A DNA stretch of 64,000 bases from Sphingobacterium kitahiroshimense (GTDB lineage: Bacteria; Bacteroidota; Bacteroidia; Sphingobacteriales; Sphingobacteriaceae): positions 4,774,001-4,838,000 of the forward strand of contig NZ_JAOQNK010000001.1 in assembly GCF_025961315.1 (NCBI RefSeq), read 5' to 3'. The notes under the pieces are model-generated. The model was not told the origin of the DNA and searched no databases. It saw only the letters and a program-made list of their open reading frames with translations. A program made the translations under genes and the position numbers. Position 1 is the first letter of the stretch, and each line of letters begins with the position of its first letter. Positions 53,124 through 62,100 of this stretch are shown one piece after another.

Positions 53124-54367
53124 AAAGGCTCGTTTAATAATTGCGTCGCTTGATCTTTAATTGCAATAGCTTGATCTTTAGTTAGAAAATCGGCATTAGA
53201 CATCAATATGAAATCCATTTGGTTCTTAAAAGTGCTTATAACCAGTGTGTTCGGGTTGAGCCAAGGAAACGCAACTGTAGGACTATATAGTGTTTCAAGT
53301 TCAAAATTTTTGAAGTTATCTGGTATATTGAGTTTACCCATATTGGACAGGGTTATATCATGACCACCTGGAGCTGATCGCAGTATGGCTATCATTTTCT
53401 GGACAATGGGGTGCATTTGTTCGCCTACCCAAAGAAGTTCTCTTACGTTCATTTTGTTTATTTTATGCAGGAGGTCTTGTTTGATTCTTTTTGCATTTTC
53501 TAATAGACTTCCTGATTTCAACGTGAGTTCGACTGTAGGTGCAAATGCAAATACATGGTCTTCTTTGATTTCTGGTATAAAGTGACGGATATCAACAGGG
53601 CTAATTACTTTGCCCTTGGCACTCTTCCCTTGTATTTGTTGAAATGCCTGCATAAAGACGGCGCAAATAAAAGTATGTACCGAGATACCATTCGTTTTAC
53701 ATTTTTTAATGATTTGATTGGTAGTTTGCAGATCTAATTTCCAGTGTAGGGCATAATTGGCGTCCGAAGCTTTTTTTTTGCTGCATCGTTTTATTAGAAA
53801 AAATAATCGCGCTAACCCTAAATAGAATTCTGATTTGAACTTTTTGTTTTTACTGCTGTATTCCACAGGCAGGAATTCATGGATAGACTGGTAGGGCTTG
53901 TACGTTTCTAATGATAACGATGGGTCATCCAGTAAACAAAGAAACTCGCGCATTAAGTTGGCGATTGTTGTGCCATCACAGATGCAGTGGGGCATGACCC
54001 AAAGAATCTCGGATACGCAGTCGCTTTTGAGCCAAACTAGTTGTGCTAATGGTTTGTTTTTTTCTACAAATAAACGATACCATTCTTTTTCCGATTCGGT
54101 AAGCCAATCCTGATCCGTTTTTCGTTCAATGATACGAAGTGGGATGGAGTCAATATTTTTCTGTTCAACAAAGAGTGGTTGCTTCTCGTTGCTATTATCT
54201 ATTGTTGCTCTTAGTAATGCATGCTTTTTTTGTATTTTAACTAAGGCGGTATGTATCTGTGCTTCTGATAATTCTCCTTTGATTTTTGCTGTAAAAACAG
54301 CATTTAAAGGTGTAGTAGAGTCCACATACATGATCCTCTCTACCATCAATAATTTTCTCTTTATCAT
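53120..54367 (-). CDS. HxxxDG-type condensation/PapA-like acyltransferase (first of pair)
   Basis: A 415-residue protein of the condensation-domain/PapA superfamily, which joins acyl groups to hydroxyls or amines. The catalytic HCICDG lies at H127-D131. The N-terminal donor half has MVERIMYVDSTTPLNAVFTAKIKGEL, and the C-terminal half has a GKVISPVDIRHF segment matching its neighbour. It overlaps the following membrane gene and the upstream acyltransferase gene by 4 bases each. With its paralogue it could add two acyl chains to a sugar or polyketide hydroxyl. Confidence 0.8.
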   Translation of the reverse strand: MIKRKLLMVERIMYVDSTTPLNAVFTAKIKGELSEAQIHTALVKIQKKHALLRATIDNSNEKQPLFVEQKNIDSIPLRIIERKTDQDWLTESEKEWYRLFVEKNKPLAQLVWLKSDCVSEILWVMPHCICDGTTIANLMREFLCLLDDPSLSLETYKPYQSIHEFLPVEYSSKNKKFKSEFYLGLARLFFLIKRCSKKKASDANYALHWKLDLQTTNQIIKKCKTNGISVHTFICAVFMQAFQQIQGKSAKGKVISPVDIRHFIPEIKEDHVFAFAPTVELTLKSGSLLENAKRIKQDLLHKINKMNVRELLWVGEQMHPIVQKMIAILRSAPGGHDITLSNMGKLNIPDNFKNFELETLYSPTVAFPWLNPNTLVISTFKNQMDFILMSNADFLTKDQAIAIKDQATQLLNEPL

Positions 54368-55635
54368 GCTGTTATCAAAGAATCTAGTTGTAGTTGGATC
54401 GTTTGGTTTATTTCATCTCGCATAGCTAATGCTTCTGCATGTGGTAAATATCCTTCGCTTGCAACAAAGGAAAAATCCATTTCGTCTCTAAAGGTGGATG
54501 TTACAAGTGTAGTCGTATTTCCCAATGGACCGATGACAGTTGGACTGAAAATAGTGTCCAATGTAAAGGATTTATACTCATGTGGAATTTGAATGCGACC
54601 TAAATTTGAAAACATACAATCATTCGATGATTTTCCATTTTTTAATAACTTGGTGAAATTATCTAAAGCATCATGTGCTGATTCCATAACCATCATGGTG
54701 ATGTAGGGATTGAGCTTAGTGGTTTTGCGGTCTACGCTTTCTTGCATGAAATGTAGATTGTCTTCGAAACTTATCTTTTTATTCGAGGATAATACTATCA
54801 TGAGTCCAAATGCAAAAAGATGATCGTCCTTTATCTGTGGGGCAAATCTTCTAATATCCACAGGACAGGAGACTTTGTTGAAAGCTGCCTTTCCTCTTAC
54901 TTTTGAAAATGCTTGAAGTAAGATCGCACATAGGAATGTGTTGACTGTGAAACCTTTTGATTTGCAATGGGTGATGATTTGTCTGCTTAATTCTTTGTCA
55001 AATTTCCAGTGAATCAGGTAGTCTTCTTTACGTTCGACTGTTCTTTTGCCAATAGGAATAAATTTAATAGCAGTAGCGGCCAAACGGCCGATGAACTTGG
55101 CTTTGAACTTTTGTTTACGACTAGCAAGTAAGTTTTGAGGAACGACGTCCTGAATACCAAATATGGGCTTCTCTATACCAATATCCACAGTAGGGTTGTC
55201 CAGTACGACTAGAAATTCGCGCAACAAGGACATAGCAGAACCACCATCACATATACAGTGGTGAAAAACCAACAGCATATCGGAAACTTCTTGTCCTTTT
55301 ATCCAGATGAATCTTATCAGGGGCAGTTTATGACCATCAAATGATGTATTCCATTCTTTTTTTGATTCATGTAACCAATCATCATCTGTTTTTCTGGTTA
55401 TTACGCGTATTGGTATTGGAATATCCTTTTGGGGTACTTCAAACCAAGGTATTTGTTTTTGATCATGACTAATAAGTGCTTTTAGCCAAGGATGTTTTTC
55501 TTGAATTCTAAATAAAGCATGTTGAATGGCTGCTTCGTCAAACGATCCTTTTAGTCTAAATGGAATAACCGCATTGAAGGGTTCTGTTCCATCACCCAAA
55601 AGCATACGTTCTCCAAATAACAATTTTCTTTTCAT
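54364..55635 (-). CDS. HxxxDG-type condensation/PapA-like acyltransferase (second of pair)
   Basis: A 423-residue paralogue of the neighbouring protein. The catalytic HHCICDG has H126 and D130. It shares LLFGERMLLGDGTEPFNAV, the acceptor-side CPVDIRRFAPQIKDDHLFAFG and a late SPTVIGPLGNTTTLVTSTF segment. The 3' part of this gene has a decayed relative at 34563-34684, so such genes have moved or been copied in this genome. It starts 3 bases after the glycosyltransferase stop. The donor may be the free carrier protein of the operon or an acyl-CoA. Confidence 0.82.
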   Translation of the reverse strand: MKRKLLFGERMLLGDGTEPFNAVIPFRLKGSFDEAAIQHALFRIQEKHPWLKALISHDQKQIPWFEVPQKDIPIPIRVITRKTDDDWLHESKKEWNTSFDGHKLPLIRFIWIKGQEVSDMLLVFHHCICDGGSAMSLLREFLVVLDNPTVDIGIEKPIFGIQDVVPQNLLASRKQKFKAKFIGRLAATAIKFIPIGKRTVERKEDYLIHWKFDKELSRQIITHCKSKGFTVNTFLCAILLQAFSKVRGKAAFNKVSCPVDIRRFAPQIKDDHLFAFGLMIVLSSNKKISFEDNLHFMQESVDRKTTKLNPYITMMVMESAHDALDNFTKLLKNGKSSNDCMFSNLGRIQIPHEYKSFTLDTIFSPTVIGPLGNTTTLVTSTFRDEMDFSFVASEGYLPHAEALAMRDEINQTIQLQLDSLITA

Positions 55636-55638
55636 ACC

Positions 55639-58044
55639 TTATACTGTCGCTAATGTTGCTTGTTCTTTTTCTGCAAAATTTTCTAACAATGCTACCGCTT
55701 TGTCATTCCCGCCAGCAGCGGTAAAGGTGTTTAACACTTCTTTAGCAGCATCTCTGTATTTAGGATTTTCCAATAATTCAAAAACGGTTTCACGTAGTGC
55801 TTCTACTCGTAATCGTTTGTATCGGATACTGATACCACAACCTGCTTGTTCAATTAATTTTGCGATATGAAAATGATCATAGGCAATCGGAGTAATTAAC
55901 ATCGGCAATCCATTGCGGAAAGTATCATTAACCGTATTGAAACCACCATGACAGATAACCATATCCATGTGTGGCATTAATGCTGATTGGGGTACAAAAC
56001 TGCTTACGATAAAATTGGAAGGCCATTCGTCAAAAATTTCGGGTGGAGTAGCTGCTACAATAGTGACTGGTTGATCGGCAAAGGCTGCAATGATTTTTTC
56101 AAAGAAGGCTTTTCGAATATCGACCAACAGGGTACCTAATGATACAAATATTTTTGGTGTGGTAGATGCATTTAACTTTTCCCAATCAAAAGGTGCATCG
56201 TTGGGACGTCCTTTTACTGGACCGACAAATTTCATGTGCGGTGGAACGGTATCAAAACCGGCAAAAGCCTGTGAGGTAAATACCATATTTAATTTATGCG
56301 AATGAATAAAAATTCCTTCATCATAAATGCCCACTTCTTTTTGGAGTCCTTTGATCAGATTTTGCTGCCATTCGAATATTTTGGGTGCGCTCTTTTCGGT
56401 ATCACCCATTACATCCGGAGGGACAGGAGTAGTCGTAACGCAAGGAATATTGTGTTTGTGCGCAAAAAGTGCTCCTCCAAAAGTAATACAGTCATTGATG
56501 ATGACATCAGGTTGCCAGTTTTGCGTTAGACGCGTTAATCCTGGCATCATCATTTTGGCAAATGGAACATATGTTTCCTCTAATGCTAGTTTCATGACTT
56601 CAGGACCTGAACAGGCTGGGCCGTCATCCTGTCTTTTTAGAATACGTTTAATTTCATTCTGATGCGGAATAAGTTCTTCTTCAGGATAATAATAAGATCC
56701 TCCTTCTGGAATATGTTTGCTGTCCAATGGGGTAATACCAAACCATTTGACTTCGTGGCCACGGGCAATAAGACTTGCTCCTACGCTCAATGTCGGGCTG
56801 ATATGTCCAAAAAACGGAGGGATAACAAATAAAAATTTAGATTTTATCATGGATTTAGCTGTTATGGTCGTGATTGTTTGTTCTAATAAGTCTGCAGCTG
56901 TGGAAGTGCCACCAGCATCAATAAATGATTGACCAACGGATTGAGCAGCTTTGCGATAACTTGGATCATCCAAGATGGTGTAAACGGCATCTTTTAAGTG
57001 ATGCGATTTAAATCTGTTAAAATTTAAACGTTCACCAGCACCTGTACGTACGACACGACCAGCTACATGCGATTGGTCGTATGCAATCGGGATAACAACT
57101 AGTGGTAAGCCATGAATTAATGTTTCGGAAACTGTATTGTGACCACCATGACAAACAACAGCATCTAAATGTGGTAAGAGCTCCAATTGCGGTACTTGCT
57201 CATAGACGATGAAATTATCTGGCCATTGGTCAAAAAGCTTAGGATCTGATACGACTACTGCCATAATTTGTTCGTCTTGGAATGCATCAATTATTTTTTG
57301 AAAAAATGCTTTTTTATGGTCATGATCGAAAGTTGTACCAATACTGACCAAGATCTTTCTATTGGTATCTTTATGAAATGTATCCCAATCAAATTGACTT
57401 GATGTTCGGCGCGTTGTCAAAACAGGACCCGTAAATTGATAATTTGAAGTTAGTTCCATTTCACCAAAGAAATCTTTGGATGTCAAAACAAGCGTCATTA
57501 AATCAGAACAGGCCAATGAATGCGCGTCAAGAATTCCTAATTCTTGCTGTAATGCCACGATTTGATTGACTTCCCATTCGTGAACTTTTGGCAGTTCATT
57601 CATGATTTTAATAGCTGCTGGAGCTGTAACAGTGGTACAATATGGGATTCCAAGTGTTTTTGCCGCAATTGGACCTGCAAATAATTGCTGGTCTGAAATG
57701 ATCAAATCTGGTTGGAATGCTTTTAATAAGGTAATGATACCGTTATAGCAGTGTCTATTTAGGGGGATGAGAACGTCTTCGTATAAAAACTTGATACTAT
57801 CGATACCATAAACGACCTTTCGGGAAATGATGTCCAGGTATTGTTCACTTGCCTGTTTTTCATCATCCGTTTGATCATATTGAATGAGTAGTAGTTGTCC
57901 GCCTTCTGGAAGCTTGGAAATCAGGTTTTTATCGAGGCTGATCCATGCAACTTCATGCCCTCTATGCAGTAATTCGGCACCGATACTTAAGGTTGGATTG
58001 ACATGGCCTGTTAAAGGTGGAACAACGAATACATATTTAGCCAT
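55639..58044 (-). CDS. Tandem two-domain GT1 glycosyltransferase fusion
   Basis: An 801-residue protein made of two complete GT-B glycosyltransferases related to CrtX and macrolide glycosyltransferases. Domain 1 (1-395) opens VFVVPPLTGHVNPTLSIG and has the sugar-donor motif CHGGHNTVSE with YDQ. Domain 2 (399-801) opens FVIPPFFGHISPTLSVG but has CHGGFNTVND with YDH, so its donor site differs. The join is in frame, with a Met (56850) where a separate gene would begin; no stop is present between. Two sugars may be added in sequence to one acceptor. Confidence 0.88.
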   Translation of the reverse strand: MAKYVFVVPPLTGHVNPTLSIGAELLHRGHEVAWISLDKNLISKLPEGGQLLLIQYDQTDDEKQASEQYLDIISRKVVYGIDSIKFLYEDVLIPLNRHCYNGIITLLKAFQPDLIISDQQLFAGPIAAKTLGIPYCTTVTAPAAIKIMNELPKVHEWEVNQIVALQQELGILDAHSLACSDLMTLVLTSKDFFGEMELTSNYQFTGPVLTTRRTSSQFDWDTFHKDTNRKILVSIGTTFDHDHKKAFFQKIIDAFQDEQIMAVVVSDPKLFDQWPDNFIVYEQVPQLELLPHLDAVVCHGGHNTVSETLIHGLPLVVIPIAYDQSHVAGRVVRTGAGERLNFNRFKSHHLKDAVYTILDDPSYRKAAQSVGQSFIDAGGTSTAADLLEQTITTITAKSMIKSKFLFVIPPFFGHISPTLSVGASLIARGHEVKWFGITPLDSKHIPEGGSYYYPEEELIPHQNEIKRILKRQDDGPACSGPEVMKLALEETYVPFAKMMMPGLTRLTQNWQPDVIINDCITFGGALFAHKHNIPCVTTTPVPPDVMGDTEKSAPKIFEWQQNLIKGLQKEVGIYDEGIFIHSHKLNMVFTSQAFAGFDTVPPHMKFVGPVKGRPNDAPFDWEKLNASTTPKIFVSLGTLLVDIRKAFFEKIIAAFADQPVTIVAATPPEIFDEWPSNFIVSSFVPQSALMPHMDMVICHGGFNTVNDTFRNGLPMLITPIAYDHFHIAKLIEQAGCGISIRYKRLRVEALRETVFELLENPKYRDAAKEVLNTFTAAGGNDKAVALLENFAEKEQATLATV

Positions 58045-58819
58045 AATTTTTGATAAAGATGTTGGTGAAAAAATGAACGATGGTTTCTGCTATACGAGTA
58101 GGTTCTTGTATAGGAATGTTATGATCACCCGGTATTAACTTAAGTGATGCATGATTGATCTGCTCTTTTAGCCATTCGCCAGTTGGTCTGCAATTTGAAT
58201 CAGCTCCATACAGCAATAGGGACGGCATGGGCAATTGCGCATGACGAATGTCTTCTAGAAAATGCTTCTCCGTGACCATATCTGTTTTGATACTGGTTTG
58301 TTGAAACAAGAATTCATATTGACGATGGTTTTTTTCCATCTGTCTTTTACCCATTTTGACTTTAGTCGTATCGGTAAAGTTAGCGACGTAGTGTTCCAGA
58401 AATTCCTTACTGTACTCTTCGATGATATCACGTGCTTTCTCATCTTGTGGATCAGGAGCTTCCATGATAACGAGTTTCTGTATGCGACTTGGGCTGATTA
58501 TAGCGGTTTTTAAGGCAATAAGACCTCCAAAGCTATAACCAACTAGGAATACTTGCTCGAGCTGCAGATGATCCATCAGGTCTAACAGGTCCGTCGCCAT
58601 ATGATCCAGATCATAGCCGGTCAAAACACGTTCGCTCATTCCATGACTTTTCAAGTCATACATCACCACGTGAAAGTGCTGCGCCAAGATTGGCGCAATA
58701 TTAAAATAATAAACAGAAAGATTGCTAAACATACCGTGGATCAATACCACGGTTTGCTTAGCACCTTTGTTTAGCTCTTGTATATGAACTTTTTTGTTGT
58801 TTATGTCAATTATTGGCAT
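58037..58819 (-). CDS. Alpha/beta hydrolase of the polyketide operon
   Basis: A 260-residue alpha/beta hydrolase. The oxyanion segment LIHGMFSN, the nucleophile elbow VGYSFGG (Ser), an acidic residue in YGADSNCRP and the catalytic His in PGDHNIPIQE are visible. In this operon it most likely acts as a free-standing thioesterase or acyl-editing enzyme releasing the polyketide from a carrier protein. It overlaps the glycosyltransferase by 8 bases and the carrier protein gene by 10. Confidence 0.85.
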   Translation of the reverse strand: MPIIDINNKKVHIQELNKGAKQTVVLIHGMFSNLSVYYFNIAPILAQHFHVVMYDLKSHGMSERVLTGYDLDHMATDLLDLMDHLQLEQVFLVGYSFGGLIALKTAIISPSRIQKLVIMEAPDPQDEKARDIIEEYSKEFLEHYVANFTDTTKVKMGKRQMEKNHRQYEFLFQQTSIKTDMVTEKHFLEDIRHAQLPMPSLLLYGADSNCRPTGEWLKEQINHASLKLIPGDHNIPIQEPTRIAETIVHFFTNIFIKNYG

Positions 58820-59109
58820 TCGTAGATATAGTTGATAATCATGCGGAGGTCAAGGTTGATCAATTGATCTAGATCCATAGAAGATAACCATCCTGTAAAA
58901 TCGATTTGATCGCCAAAATATGTTTTGATTTTCTCTGAAAATGATACAATCTCAATACTGTCCATTTCCAGATCTTTTGTAAAAGAGCTTTCAGGAGTGA
59001 TATCCATTTCTTCTACAAATTCTTCACCTATTACTTCTGTAATAAAACCTTTTAAAAGTGTGAATAACTCTTCGTGGTTCATTTTTAATGTTGGGTTTAC
59101 AGTGTCCAT
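58810..59109 (-). CDS. Free-standing acyl carrier protein
   Basis: A 99-residue acyl carrier protein. The phosphopantetheine attachment serine is in the DLEMDSIEIV motif (about S52), with helices before and after as usual. It is longer and more acidic than housekeeping AcpP. It overlaps the PKS gene by 13 bases. A second in-frame Met at codon 10 (59082) is an alternative start. It is the only carrier visible in the window portion of the cluster and would be primed by the PPTase domain of the adjacent PKS. Confidence 0.88.
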   Translation of the reverse strand: MDTVNPTLKMNHEELFTLLKGFITEVIGEEFVEEMDITPESSFTKDLEMDSIEIVSFSEKIKTYFGDQIDFTGWLSSMDLDQLINLDLRMIINYIYECQ

Positions 59110-62100
59110 CCGATAATATAATTATTATGTTTTATAGTTTTAATTTCAATATTGTTGATCCACAGGTGATCGTCAAGAATTTTTTCGACAGCATATGCTT
59201 TGGGATTTCCCTGTAGTCCTTTACCGATGAATTTTCCATAGGCTTCTTTGGCTACCCAAAAGCGGGTCGTCCACTCTGCTTGATTTCTCTCTTTTAATAA
59301 TTGGAGCTCAGCATCGGTAAATACCAGTGGATAGAATCCAGCGCTACGTTCTTCTATAATCTCCATATCAATACCTACTGGTCTATCATAGCGTGCAATA
59401 GCAACGGCGTCTTTTCCTTTGTGGGCTAATGAAACGTGGATGTTATCCGTAGCCTCACCAATAAGATAGGGTTTACCTGCTTCATCAGTACTTATTTCAA
59501 AAGTAATGGGGTAGTGTGCATCTCCTTTTTGTTTGAGTAAAAGGTGACGAACAGCATCTTTTACTGCTACTCGACTAACCATCCAGGTTTTTCGTTTATT
59601 GGGCATCAACTTCGCGTGGTGTTGTTTCTCTGTTTGGTTGAAATAACGCTTAAGTACAAAATCCCAAGATGCAACTCGAGAGTAAGCTTGGTGGAAATAG
59701 AATACTTCAGGAGTTATTTGCTCAGATAAACGGTTATGCGAAGGGGACATGGAAACGTTCCATAAGGCGTCATCAATTTCCAGTCTTCGGTTTTGCCATC
59801 CACTGATCGCACACCATACTTTTCCATCTCGCTTGAGTATGATTTCTCCAATAGCAAATTCTGCATTTAACTCCGTCAGCATACAGGTACATTCAAACAT
59901 ACCTTCTTGGTCAAGCATCTCTTCGAAGAATTCAATTTCTCTGATTTTAACAGGAAAAGCGATCCGATCTTGCGTTAAAGTGAGCTGTAACCACAAACCA
60001 AATAACTGGCCTGCATTGTCCAATAATGATCCTTTCCCCCCATTACCTTTAATCATACCAATGATACCTTTGGTTCCAACGGCCATAATTTCTGTGATAC
60101 CCTGATAGGCTTGTCCATGAAACATATGATTTTCATAGATTTCTTCAGGTGTTCTATGGATTGGTAACAAATCTCCAATAGATAAATTGAATGCAGGTAC
60201 TGGTATTGCTGAACTTTTTAAAAGGACCTCGGCATTCGCAAAATTTTCAATATCTAGATAGGCATGATGTGATGCTCGCCATTCACCTTTTATGGTTTTC
60301 TCAAATGTCTTTGCCACATTCATCCATTGGAATACATTCACATGCTTAATTTTATGTACTTGTGTTCCTGGTATTTCAGCCTGTGCTGTTTCCGCTAGTA
60401 GCTCAAAGATCATCGTCATCGGAATGACCGGTTCCATATCTGAAACAGGTGTCCAACCAGCAGGCTGTCTAAGCAAACTATGATCGATTAAATACGGATC
60501 GCTGTCTAAACTGACTTGTAAAAGTTTAGTGAAACTTGTACTTGCTAGTGCATGAACGACACTTACGCTTGAAGGTGAGTGCGCTGTATCTGGAGTTAGG
60601 GGAGCAGTGGTACTGTTCAATAAATTGTTCTCAGAACGCTGTTGGAAAAGAGCCAATACTTCTTCTTGCATACTGATCATATCTGCTATGTTTTCCTGAA
60701 AGGCTTGGACAAGCGGATGACTAACTTTGCTAGTTGTAGCACGTAGTGGTGCTGCTGTTCCAAATGATTTGGCTAAGGACTTAACTTCGTTAAAGTTCCG
60801 GATAATCGGTAAACCCAGTTGAAGTTTTATGCTGTTTGCTGTTGACTTTGTTGTTGTGGTTGCGTGCAAATCTAGAAAATCTAGTGCGACGGTCTTACCT
60901 TCAACAAAAAGAGCACTGATGACACGTTGTAACTGGGCCAGTGCTGAACGAGTAGGACCGCTTGACGTAATTGTACTGAATGGTTTACCTTTTAATGTGT
61001 CATCAATAAAACCGATTAACCCGCCGGCACCGACCTGAATAAAGAAGCGTGCGCCCTCTTCATAGAGTTTTTTAGTCAGTTCTCGAAAACGAACCGGTTG
61101 TACAAGATGCTCGGCACTTAATTTTCTGATTGCATTTTGATCCTTTGGATAGGGTGCTAAGGTTGTTGCTGACCATAAGGGAATTTTTGTCTCTTGGAAA
61201 CGAACCTGATCCATACCCGCTAAGATCACATCAAGCTTGTCGGCCACAAATGGTGTATGAAAACCTGACTGGAAGGGCAATATCTGGTGAAATATCTGGT
61301 TCGATTTTAATATAGGCACCAAAGTATCTAGAGCAGTATTGCTACCGCAAAGGATGACTTGGTGTGGGCAGTTATCATTCGAAATATAGAGATTAGGTAT
61401 CTGCTCAATAATGGGTGATATCTGTTCAATACCCGTACCGATCGCAATAAATTTTGAATCTTTTAATTCAAAAGTTGATGGATGGAGTACATTGATCAAG
61501 GCTGTTACAGAGCTCGCTTCTGCCAATTCGGATGAGTAGCCCGCAAGCCATTCGCCCAAACTATGTCCAGCATTCATATCAGGGTATATGCCCAATTTTT
61601 TTAAAGCGCTATCCAGTATGCTACACTTATTAAAAATAGCTAATGCTTCTGTTAATAATCCTTCACCCTCAGTTTCGATGGGTGCTGTCAATCCAAAATA
61701 ACGGCTCACAGTATCTACTTCGCCTTTTGCAAGGCCATCTAAGCCTGGGAATACGAAGGCAATTTTGCCACCATTTTTTAGTAGAGGTGTTGCGGTATAC
61801 CAAATATCCTGTTTGCTGCGCCACGGGTTGCCTTTAGAGACAATCTTCACTGCTTTTTGTATTCGTTCTGGAGTCGGGTCGAAGATTGCAATCCGATGGT
61901 CACCTTCACCGACTGTATGCTCGTTGTTTTGCAAAGCTATAAGAAGTTCCTCTTGACTGTTTCTCGCAAGAAGCAGAACTGGATCTTTTTTCGGCATATC
62001 ATAGCCTTCAAGCACGACATGCGCGTTGATACCACCAAATCCAAAAGCATTGACAGCCGCTATTTTAGGCAAACCAGTCTGAGACCAGTTTTTAGCATCC

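Noticed and set aside
56800..56900. Sequencing frameshift joining two glycosyltransferase genes
   Set aside because: The frame runs through without any shift; only a missing stop codon separates it from a two-gene layout.
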